This document shows, in pieces, positions 52,008 to 62,081 of a stretch of DNA of 64,000 nucleotides. This DNA is from Cardiocondyla obscurior (taxonomy: Eukaryota; Arthropoda; Insecta; Hymenoptera; Formicidae). The stretch's first letter is position 1; every line of letters begins with the position of its first letter. The DNA is taken from NCBI RefSeq assembly GCF_019399895.1, contig NC_091877.1:2108001-2172000 (forward strand), in the 5' to 3' direction. The notes under the pieces were generated by a model that saw nothing but the letters and a program-made list of their open reading frames with translations, did not search any database and was not told the DNA's origin. The position numbers and the translations under genes are program-made.

Positions 52008-52214
52008 CGTCAGGAATGGCATTCGTGGTGCTGCGACGGCGGTTAGCGTACGTGATCTTGGCGTGGTGTGCGTCGAATCTCACACGAAGCGCGCACGTAC
52101 GTGCGTCACGGAACACCGGTCACAGAGAAATGAGGGGGAACGCGGCCTCTTACACCTCCCCGCACTCGGCGACCGAGAATGGGGGAAGTCACGTACGCTA
52201 GCCACCGTCGCAGC
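52008..52214 (-). other. Candidate antisense first exon in a GC-rich island
   Basis: Read on the minus strand, this GC-rich block ends at 52008 in CCTGACG followed by the strong donor GTGAGTACAT. A start codon at 52022-52020 would give only five codons (MPFLT) before the splice. It looks like a promoter-proximal exon of a minus-strand transcript overlapping the 3' side of the SLC17 gene. No downstream exon was identified, so it remains a candidate. Confidence 0.3.
52030..52214. repeat. 26-bp inverted repeat pair around a GC-rich loop
   Basis: The sequence at 52030-52055 and the reverse complement of 52189-52214 agree at 24 of 26 positions; both share GCTGCGACGG and TAGCGTACGTGA. The arms enclose 133 bp of GC-rich DNA. 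There is no clear target-site duplication and no transposase. It could be a short inverted-repeat element or a structural signal in a transcript. Confidence 0.6.
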
Positions 52215-53368
52215 AAATTCAATATCTGCCTTTCAGTGTACATTTCAACTTATTACTTATTTTTCTTTAATTATATGCGTACTTTCCAGAACAATGACAT
52301 TTTATACACGTACTAGTTTAAACATTTTTTTGTAAAAGCATATATATGCATACGTATATGTTAATATATAATTTAAAATTTGTGTGAGTAAAATATTTAG
52401 CAAATTTAAAAAACTACTTGAACTATACATCTACCATATACATAGCTTATATTAACACTGTTCCAGAGATAGAGTACAATTTTAGTTTTTAATGCATTAG
52501 AGATAATCTAATAAAATCGAAATATCTTTATCGATATCTCCGTTGTAATCAGTGCCTTGTGCATAGATTTTCAAATTGATGTAACAAAACTCTAATAGAG
52601 ATCTCTTGATATGTAGTAATTTATTAGAATTTACAAATTAATGTAGATTTATATGTAACACATAACAAAATGTTTATGACTAATATAATTAATATAAGTA
52701 ACAAATATAACTAATATAACAAAAAAAAGATAAATTAGTCTTTATGCCGTAATAACAATTTAATTAAAAATTATTTGATAATTTTTAGATTAATCTGATA
52801 GAGATGTAATCGTTCTCCAAAACTCTATTGTCAAAATCAACCACTCGACCAATGTTCTAAAAATTTATTAATTTTCTTTAGTTGAATTACTAATGATATA
52901 GTAAAATAAAGAAATACAATCCTACCTAAGAAAATTGGTTTTTTAAGTCGTTACTATGTTGGCGTTATATATATGTATGCTAAGTTAAAAAAACAAGTGG
53001 ATTAATTTTTAAAAAGTAATTATATCCTAAAATTTATTTTTATTTTTTATTAAAGAAAATTTAATTACTGTTTATAATAGAATATTGTATTAATTGTAAA
53101 ACCTTTTAAGCTTAATAGTAATTAATTTTACATTAAATATGTGATGAGAAGTAAAATTTAGTTTTTATCTTTATATTTTATCTTAAGTACAAGTTTGTAG
53201 TTTTTATAGATATCTTATTTGCTTGTAATGCTCCAATATGCATATACTTTAAAAAGAAACTTACATTGTTTAATTGTTTAATGGAATATTAATAATGCAT
53301 TAAAAATTATTTTTATTCTTTAGCTGCACAATTTCCTACCAAATCAGTCACGTCTGTTATCATATGGA

Positions 53369-53970
53369 ATAATTACAATTAAGCAACTTATGATCAACGG
53401 CGGGTTGCTGGTTCAAGAAACTCCAATTAAAAATTAAGAAAAAATATTATGCGACTTACCGATCTGCATGAGCTTCAGCGGAGTTGAAGAGTTCTGCCGG
53501 TGACTGTAACATAAAATTATACAATATTAATGTAGACGTGCTGACAACTGTTAATGTTTAAATAAAAAAAATTACGTGTATGTATTTAATTTTTTAATAA
53601 AAATTAATCAAAATAAAGTTAATAAAATTGCGAATTTAAAAGAGGAATTATCTCTCACCTAAAAGTTGCTCCGCCGATGTATGATGCCCCCCGGGCCTGC
53701 TCCTCCTCTCAGATGGGACGTGACGAGCCATCCTTCCGCGCACTGGACACTCGCGAGATAGTCCACGACACTCCCGACCGTTTCAAATCCTCGAATTCGT
53801 CACGAGAAATGGGCTACGACGCACGGATGCCTCGACAATTTCTTTTCGAACTCGAACCGCGTGCTCGCCGTGTCCTCTGGTAGCACGCAGTAGCACGAGT
53901 CACATAGTCCATTACCAACTCGCGATCAGGCGATCGATGGAGCGCTGTGATTGGTCGGCGCGTTAGGGAA
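53369..53970 (-). repeat. Dispersed two-block module, copy C
   Basis: On the minus strand this copy has the CCAAT-box block (about 53919-53968), block 1 (about 53757-53659, starting ATGGCTCGTCACGTCCC, with a good donor GTGAGA) and the 44-nt block 2 (53503-53460, donor GTAAGT). The same tail as copy B follows, down to 53369. DNA between the conserved blocks differs from copy B in length and sequence. If spliced, the open frame from MARHVPSERRSRPG runs to a stop in block 2, giving about 33 residues. It lies head-to-head with mRpL54. Confidence 0.6.
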
Positions 53971-53992
53971 ATTTACGCGTCGACCAATCACA
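53938..53992. promoter_or_regulatory. Inverted CCAAT-box pair, probable bidirectional promoter of module C and mRpL54
   Basis: GCGCTGTGATTGGTCGGCGCG is mirrored about 13 nt later by CGCGTCGACCAATCACAGCG, giving two CCAAT boxes in opposite orientation inside a near-palindrome. It lies between the minus-strand module C and the plus-strand mRpL54 start at 54254, the expected place for a shared promoter. Copy B keeps only one of the two boxes in recognisable form. Confidence 0.5.
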
Positions 53993-54253
53993 GCGTTTCA
54001 CTAGACATACAGTACTCCTGTACATAAATTTCTTAATTACGTGATATCATAAAAAAGTTATATTGCTAATATCTAAAGTTCTAAATAAATCAGCTCATTT
54101 CGGAATGTAGCCTTCCACCTTGAGCGCTTTGAGTTGTGGTTATGTTATTGGATGCTGCCATACATACATTTTGTTAGGTTAGAGTATTTTTATGTGGTGG
54201 GCAGCTAGGAATAGGTTCTAATTAAAGAAGGAGACTTCGTTATATTACACACA

Positions 54254-55045
54254 ATGAATTTTACCGTTTATCGGATTTTTCATTTTCCAAAGAACTTCAT
54301 AACATCAACTCGATACACGATACAAGTGAAAGGATATGCTGGACCAAGTAAGAATAAAAATATTATTCATGCACACATTTTTATCATTCATTGAGCTTGG
54401 CGATAACTAATCGATCAGTTATTTCAATTTAAATTTTTTATTGACTTTAAACTGAGATAAAGGAAAGTATAAATGTAGAATTTAATTTATACTAAATGCC
54501 TTAACTAACTCACATGTAATTATTTAATGACGTCAAGTGTTGTCTTTCATTGCCTTCCTCACATACCTGTTCCTAATATCTTGTACTAATCTGAATATTT
54601 ACATATCATAACGTAATTTAACATTCGAGAAGATATATTTCTTTTTCCCTAATGTACAGATCAAAATAACCTCTAAACTAAAAAGAAATGTATATGTAAT
54701 TTTAATCAAAGCTGAAATAATCTTTTACTTTTTACAGTGAGGCCATTAGCAGCAGCAAAGAAACCAAAAAAGACATTAACTGCGGTAGAAAAAAAAGTGT
54801 TACCCGTTGAAACAGATGTCAACCGGCTTTTGACTTACGTGTGCGGTACAAATATCTATAAGGAAGGAGGAGAAGATGTCAAATTAAAACCAGATTCTGA
54901 ATATCCTAGTTGGCTGTGGAATATTAATACTGGTCCTTCACCATCTTTAGAAGAATTGGATCCAAATACTAAGCAATATTGGAGAAAATTACGATATCTT
55001 GGAATAAAGCAAGCCCAAAAGGAACGTGCAACTAGAAAGTTTTAA
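54254..55045 (+). CDS. mRpL54: Mitochondrial ribosomal protein L54
   Basis: Two exons (54254-54347 and 54738-55045) join in phase to 133 residues, close to the usual length for this protein. It is a component of the large subunit of the mitochondrial ribosome. The N-terminus is basic with few acidic residues and rich in Phe, Thr and Arg, as expected of a mitochondrial targeting sequence. The conserved core shows VETDVNRLLTYVCGTNIYK, then DSEYPSWLWNINTGP, then LEELDP ... YWRKLRYLGIK and a basic C-terminus, the L54 family pattern. The start is the only ATG in the first exon that leaves a presequence. The single intron is 390 nt. The upstream CCAAT pair and short leader fit a housekeeping promoter. 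Confidence 0.92.
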
Positions 55046-55226
55046 TTAATTTTTGTAGCAATAATTTAAACACATACACACATGACTGTTACACATTAAT
55101 ACACATTTTATATATGCACGAATGTATGTCGTGTGTTCGTAATGTTGTATATTTATAGTCTTTAAACAAAATACTTTTACTTCTAATTTGAAAAAAAAAT
55201 GTACTGTAAACTTGATAGAAATAAGA

Positions 55227-55232
55227 AATAAA
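55227..55232 (+). terminator. Polyadenylation signal of mRpL54
   Basis: An AATAAA hexamer lies about 180 nt after the mRpL54 stop codon, in AT-rich 3' UTR-like sequence, and is the best candidate signal for this gene. Confidence 0.5.
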
Positions 55233-56600
55233 ATTATGTTAAAACAGTAACTATTGTTTATTAATATACCTTTTGAAAAATTAAAAAGCTGATTGATTGC
55301 ACAAATTGTTATTTATTTATCTTATTGTTCTAATCTACCGGCACCGAAGATAGATTACTATTCAAATCATTTATTTGAAGGCTGAGTAAAATAAGCGATT
55401 TTTTTTTAATGTTACGATAAAAATAGATTTGTCATTAATGATATATTGGGCGTTATCTCGTATGACCAATAAAAAAGTAGTATGACGAAGCGTTATCGCG
55501 ATTCAATGTGATTTAATTTATTTATTTTAGCTATTGGAAATGTCTCAGATATCTAGATAAAGACCACATTGATAAACCTTTTTTTCTGTACAATCGTATG
55601 AACTGGCAGAGTTATCACAGTGTCTGTTTTATTCAATTATCTTATTGTAATTAGTAAACTCTCTAACATAAAAACGCATTTGGACTTGACTTTAGCGGCC
55701 AATAATTAAGGTAATTAATTTTAACGATAATGTATCACTTTTCTTATATCACTTGTGTGTGGTTTCTACAACATTTTATATGACAGATGAAAATTTGTAG
55801 GCCGAAGAACGATTTTAAAAATACAAGACAAGCGTAAAATCTCCGAGTTTCTAACTTTTGATCGTTATTTAATTACATACTTATTGAATTATCTACATTC
55901 GATTATGTTATTTAAAAAAAAATATTTTATCTAAAATGTGTACCTGTTACTATGATGGCACCGTGTCTTATTTCTCTTATCTCTTCATTATTGTTTAACT
56001 AATTACATCTGAATATTGTGACTGACGCGATCTCTGAGCGATTCGCTGAGCACAATTTGTTGAGTTATTCTTTGATACGTAAGATCGAATGTAAATTTAT
56101 ATAATGATATCGGATAATTAACGTTTGTCATTTGTGGGATATTTATATGACAAATTTGCGACGCAGCAATAAGATTTTAATAGCAATAAATTCATTTTTT
56201 TTACTGCAAAAGCGATATATCAGAAAAACAGTAACTATGACATGTTATTTTGTACCTTCTTATTACATTTTAATTCTCGTTTATTATGTACTTTCAAGGC
56301 AGCTCATCAACCAAGTTTCCATTGAACGTGAGCAAGATATATTCTTTTTTTTATCTCATAGTGCAGGTGTTGGAATCAAATCTGTGGATTGATTCAATTG
56401 AGTCAAGTGTTGAATAATATTATATAACAACGTCATACGCACTTGCGTGTTTTCGAAAGTCTTTCATCTTGATAATAATTGGATATGTACATTTATGTGC
56501 GCACGAATAAACTGTATTCATATTTGTCAGCATTATCATGATTAAACAGACAAAAACTGCAATGCTCTTACAGTAGTATATATATCGCCTTTGCAAAATA
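55233..56600. other. AT-rich intergenic spacer
   Basis: No coding or structured element is supported between the mRpL54 3' end and the chitinase leader. A short frame at 56132-56392 is AT-rich and without motifs. Confidence 0.55.
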
Positions 56601-56840
56601 AATTATTGGTATTGCGCTGTTAATTACCATCGGAGAAATCGACCCTTTACGAGGTAAGGATAACGTATCTTCGACGATTGACTCATCTTAACTCTTGGAA
56701 AGAATTAAGAATTATTAATTAAAATACGATCGCTGAAAATAAAACGTAATAAATATTAAACAAATCCTAAAATAAAAATTTATTTTAATATAAGACTGGT
56801 ATTACCTTTTTTCGATAACGATAACGTATTTGCAGAATTC

Positions 56841-58682
56841 ATGATGAATCGTTGGCTCTTAGTTTTCGCAGCGTTAGCTGCTTTGGCTTCGGCTTCTGGC
56901 TCGGAAAGTAAGTACATATTAAAATTAAAATTATCAATAAAGAAGATTAGAGAAGAGAAAGACGTACTTTCTACTTATTTATTATAAAAGTTTGTAATTT
57001 AATATTTACCAATCTCTTTCAGAAAAAATCGTATGTTACTTCGGTAGCTGGGCCGTTTACCGTCCTCCCGGTGGTAAATTTGATATTTCTTATATTCAAC
57101 CAAATCTATGTACCCACTTGATCTACACCTTTGTCGGCATTAGTACGGAAGGCGATGTCCGAGTTTTGGATTCGTGGCAGGATCTTCCTGATAACTGGGG
57201 CAAGGACGGTTTTGGTCGATTCAACAAGCTTCGCGAATCAAGCCCTGGAACAAAAACGCTCATTGCAATCGGTGGATGGAATGAGGGATCCGCGAAATAT
57301 TCCGCTGTCGTCGCCAACCCGACTACTCGTGCAAGATTTGTTAAGAATGTTGTTGAGTTTGTAAAGAAACACGATTTCGATGGTTTCGATCTCGATTGGG
57401 AATACCCGAACCAGCGTGGTGGAAAACCAGAGGATGTGCAAAACTACATAAGCTTGCTTAAGGAACTAAGAACTGAATTCGATAAACATGGACTGATTCT
57501 CAGTGCTGCTGTTGCCGCTGCCGAGCCTTCCGCTTCTCAGTCTTACGACATTGCTGCAATGTCCAAATATCTGCATTTTATCAACATAATGGCATACGAT
57601 CTTCATGGTGCATGGGAGAAAGTAACTGGTCACAACGCTCCGCTTTACAAGCGCACAGGCGAATCTGGAGGCGATCTTAAACTCAACGTCGTGAGTATTT
57701 CTTTTGTTTTAATTTTTTAAATATCGATGATTAATTTCATTTTCAGTAAAAGATTAAAAAAAAATACATTTAATTTTACAGGATGCATCTGTACACTACT
57801 GGTTAGACAATGGATGTCCACCCGAGAAACTAATCCTCGGCGTGCCGTTCTATGGAAGAGCTTTCACTCTTGCTGACAAGAATCAAAATGGTCTCGGAGC
57901 GCCTACTACTGGACCTGGTACCGCTGGTCCTTACACACGTGAAGGTGGAATGCTTGGATATAACGAGATTTGCGAGTCCTTTAAACAAGGTGGTTGGACT
58001 GTTGTTCGTCACGAGGAGCACCGTACTCCTTATGCTTACAAGGACAATCAATGGGTCGGATACGACGACGTAACGTAAGCGTTTTATAAATTGATTCTCA
58101 TTCTTCATTCTTCCGCGTGATAAAATACTTACGCAATAATTCTCATCGATATTTTGCGTCTTTCTTTTTCATCCCAATTTAAATGTATTATTTCTGTAAT
58201 CAATAAATTGAATAATTAATATACTGCGTAAGCATTTAACGTGTATATAAAATTTTGCACACAGCTCTCTTACCGAAAAGACTGCCTACATCAACTCTTT
58301 GGGACTTGGTGGCGCAATGTTATGGAGTATCGAGACTGATGATTTCCTCGGTAATTGCGGTGAGAAGTATCCTCTATTGAAAACATTATATGCTGGATTA
58401 AAAGGAGGAGCGCCAGTAGAACCGCCTAAACCAACTGAAAGGCCACCACAAACCACGCAGCAACCACCGCAAACGACGCAGCCACCGGCAACTGCACCTC
58501 CCAGTGGTGTTTGTACGAAGGAAGGATACGTTCGCGATCCACAAGATTGCAGCGTATTTTATCTCTGCCAGAACATCAACGGCGCTTACCAGCCACAAAG
58601 ATTTAATTGCGCAAGTGGATTAGCCTTCAATCCCCAAAACAACGCTTGTGACTACAAACAAAACGTTCCTGGATGCAATTAA
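56841..58682 (+). CDS. Secreted GH18 chitinase with C-terminal chitin-binding domain
   Basis: Four coding exons (56841-56907, 57023-57690, 57782-58074, 58265-58682) join in phase to 481 residues. The N-terminus (MMNRWLLVFAALAALASAS) is a clear signal peptide. The GH18 barrel carries KTLIAIGGWN, the catalytic DGFDLDWEYP with the proton-donor Glu at about residue 149, NIMAYDLHGAWE and GAMLWSIETDDF. All key acidic residues are present, so it should cleave beta-1,4 bonds of chitin. A Pro/Thr/Gln-rich linker (possible O-glycosylation) leads to a CBM14/peritrophin-A domain with six cysteines. One catalytic domain plus one CBM14 fits an insect endochitinase of the gut or group IV type, but the group is inferred. 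A donor-like GAGGTAAGG at 56651-56659 and the acceptor at 56835 suggest an untranslated first exon. Confidence 0.94.
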
Positions 58683-58921
58683 CAATAATACAATAGAAAG
58701 ATGATTAATCGTAACAAATGGTTTCCTGTTGTATGTTACATTTCTACATTTAAAATATGTTGTTACGTTCTATATCGTAATCTACATATAATCAAATATA
58801 AATCCATTTCTTCATACCTTTGCTTTTTGTAATAATTTTATATGTGTATATTAGTAACATAGTTCAAGATCATAAGTTTTTATTCTGCTGTACGACTGGC
58901 ACACATCATTAGAGTTTTCAA

Positions 58922-58927
58922 AATAAA
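58922..58927 (+). terminator. Polyadenylation signal of the chitinase gene
   Basis: An AATAAA hexamer 240 nt after the chitinase stop is the likely signal. Other AT-rich hexamers nearby are possible. Confidence 0.4.
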
Positions 58928-59585
58928 AATCTCGATCCTTCCTCCTAGAAAATACAACGCGATGATAGATGATCAGATAAAAATTGGCGCGGGCAGCTGA
59001 ATTTAATATAGCAACCAATAGTGCTGCCGACTATCGGTGCCCCTTCTGTATTACAAGCTAATAAAAATTTCGATAAGAGTTTCTAGTCTAGTACAAATTT
59101 ACTTCATAGTTCAACTCGAATCAGCCTCTGTCAATGTTAGTACAAATTAATACAACAATAAAATGTTTAGCTAAACGAATAAAAGAAATACGAAAGAAAA
59201 AAAGAGCAGTTTAACAAATTTCGAATAATAAAAAAAATGCTACGAGTCATGTGTTGTAAAATACTGCACAAACTTGGGCGTGAGATCGACGTCGAGAGAC
59301 AAAATATTACCAGGTAAAAAAAAAGAGAAAAAAAAAAGAATAAATAAATAAAATATTTCCATGTAAATAGAATAAATAGATGAGCGATTGGCCGCGTACA
59401 GCGCACGGCGCTTCGTAGCGCGCGCGGCACACGGTGCGAACAAGAGTTCCATTTAGCGTCCGGTCACCGTGGCGACGACGGGCACACGAGTTCGACAGCC
59501 GCCGAGCCTCGCCGAGTCACCGTCCAGCGTGTGCGACTAAGCGTTACGATCCAAACGAAATAGTATTACGCTATTTATAAGCGCG
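58928..59585. other. Spacer and probable tetraspanin promoter/5' UTR
   Basis: AT-rich DNA gives way at about 59390-59580 to a GC-rich stretch that leads directly into the tetraspanin ATG. That stretch probably holds the transcription start and 5' UTR. I find no clear TATA box. Confidence 0.45.
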
Positions 59586-62081
59586 ATGGGATGCGCATTC
59601 GTCTGTTTCCGCTACTGCCTCGTCGCTGGTGCAGTTCTTCTTGGCGTAAGTCTTTCATCGTAATTTTTGCGAACTGCTGCGAGATCGTTCTTTCCTAATC
59701 CTTTCCTTTTTCCACCTGCGATCGAGATGGAATCGAGTCGTGCTTACGCAAAGTCCAAGACCGACCTGCCGACCGAAAGCAACGCTCGGGATCGCTCACC
59801 TCTCGCCGTCAGCGTTCCACCGTGCCTCGATCACGGATCGAAATCCAGTTGGTGTGCTATTATTGTGATCGTCGTGCAGCTGTTGCATTGCCATGCCATT
59901 CGGAGATCGCGCGTGCAATGGTGGGGCTTCGTTCGAGGGAGCGGCGCCAATCCGTCTCGCAATTAACGTGCGGCGGCAGTGATACTGATGATACCGGGAA
60001 GCTAGGTTGCTGCGCGAAAATAAAACGCGATCGTCTATATGAATAAAAAGAATTTTTGCGAAAGAATTAATAGGATTAAATTGAAATTATAGTATAAGAT
60101 TAACATGAGAGCGGATCATTTACCTTAGAAAGTGCAGGCATAATATTTATGTCATTTAAAATTAATATGTTTAAGTCCAGTATATTAATTACTTATTGAA
60201 TTATTGTATTAATTAAATTGTTGCAATATTATTGGTTTGCTCTCAAAATAGTTTCTGAAAAAAATGAATAAACACATTACTGTTTATTAAAGTTGCTAAT
60301 AAAATTTATAATTAAATTTATCGAAAAATCGATAGATAACGCTTATCTTTTTTTTTTTTTATATTACGTCATATTATAAGTTTTAAACGTAGTTGATATC
60401 TATGCTGATACATTAATTAATAAAAGACAACGAGAGTTGAAGGAGAACGCGCTCGTAAACGGAGCGACCTTAATTAACACTTTATTCTGTTGCAGTTGTA
60501 GAAATATCGCTATGACTGCCAATTTTATATAATATGATTAATTTTTTCTAAACAATTTAATTTTAATTTCTCTATATTTAAATGTTTACTTTGATACTAA
60601 CGATTTTAACAAGTTATTTATTTGAAATGTACATTTTGTGATTAAAATCTATTTTGCGATAAGATTAGTCTTGCTTTAATTCAAAAAGCAAGAAATCATA
60701 CTGGTTTCTTCTTTCAACTATCGTTGTGATATTAGTAGAGTAGTGACGCGAAGCTTATTTTAAACGAACTATACAAGTGCCTCACCCATTTACAGATAAG
60801 ATATTGTCTCCTCTTTCTCTTATCAGTACCTCTGTTATAAAAATCTGATAACGATCCGCATCGCAATCGCAAGCTACTAATTTTAAGGTAGAAGCGGTAC
60901 AAATAATTTTTTTCAATCGATTTTTATCTTGTCCTTTTATCCATAGATTTCTGGCGGGATCGTGAGCATATTTGCTAGCTATTTCATTTATCAGTTGCAC
61001 GAATATGCACCACTCACACCCAACCATGTGTGCGGGTCGCCCGCTACTTTGTTGGCGATGGGCATTATCACATGCGGGATTGGTTGGTTCGCCTGGCAAT
61101 TTCTGGATTTTTCTAACAAAGGCCAAGTGATTATTGTAAGTTTATTTTATGAGATCTTTGGAGAAATAGTTAGAAAGTTTATACTTAATGTGAACTATTC
61201 GTACTCAGTATGCCGTAGCACTGGCAATTATCGTGCTGGTCGAAGCCGGTGTTGGGATTTGGGCCTTAGTGAGGCACGAACAAATAGACACCTTATCGTC
61301 CACGCGACACGAAGAAATATTTGCTCTCGCGATCACGGATCAAAAATCCACCTGGGATCACATGCAGTCGACAGTAAATATTACATTCTTTCTTTTTCTT
61401 TTTCGCACTTAGACATCATAATTTTATTTTGCCGCTAATATAATAATTAGTACTCAATCTTGTTTCGTGATGATTCCTATGGAATTTAAAATAAATTTAG
61501 ACAAGTACGATAGTCTTAAAAAAAAACAGATATATGTAATTATAACAAAATAAGATATAAATCATAAATAAAAAACAAATCCGGATACCTTACATTCGAT
61601 AAAACTTATTTTTAGTTAAGATGCTGTGGAATAGACGGACCTTCTGATTATCGTAGTATGGACGCAATTCCTTGGTCCTGCTGTAATACAACGAGTGAGG
61701 AAATTGACAATGGCACTGGTGGTATTTGTACTGCCATCAACAAGCGTGGTTGTCAGCATGTTGTATTAAATCGGACACGATCGATCCTCCTTCATATTTT
61801 TCTGCTCGCATTATGTACCGTATTGCTGCAGGTGTGTGTCCTCGCTCACTGACATTACTGGATTAATTAACTAATTAACTGATGTTTGCGTCAATTGCTT
61901 GTTTTAGATTTCTTTCATAGCGTGCACGACTTGTTACGTCAGGATCTACAAAGACAAGATGGAAAAAAGAATATCACAAATGACTGTGCGCACATCTCTG
62001 CAAGATACAAAAGAAACAGATACTAAGAACAACCTTTTGACACGTCAGTCGAAATATTTACATCATTCTGATGATCCCTAG
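59586..62081 (+). CDS. Tetraspanin
   Basis: Five exons (59586-59645, 60947-61135, 61209-61373, 61616-61831, 61908-62081), all joined at phase 0, encode 267 residues. Four membrane segments are visible: residues of about 10-40 (YCLVAGAVLLGISGG...), 55-75 (LLAMGIITCGIGWFAWQF), 80-105 (VIIVYAVALAIIVLVEAGVG) and a C-terminal one (ILLHIFLLALCTVLLQISF). The large extracellular loop has the tetraspanin cysteine signature: a CCG motif (RCCGIDGPSDY), a second cysteine pair (PWSCC) and two further cysteines. Juxtamembrane cysteines near the N-terminus (MGCAF, FRYC) and after the last helix (CTTCY) are likely palmitoylation sites. Tetraspanins organise membrane microdomains; the partner is unknown. The C-terminal tail is about 45 residues and charged. 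Confidence 0.92.

Larger units (their letters stand above)
51273..53368. other. 3' UTR, AT-rich spacer and a GC-rich inverted-repeat island
   Basis: Downstream of the SLC17 stop the DNA is AT-rich with no coding signal. The exception is a sharply GC-rich island at about 52005-52220, described separately. The stretch ends where repeat copy C begins. Confidence 0.55.

Noticed and set aside
51989..52201. Plus-strand open frames across the GC-rich island after the SLC17 gene
   Set aside because: The splice signal and sequence layout favour the minus strand, and the plus frame has no domain.
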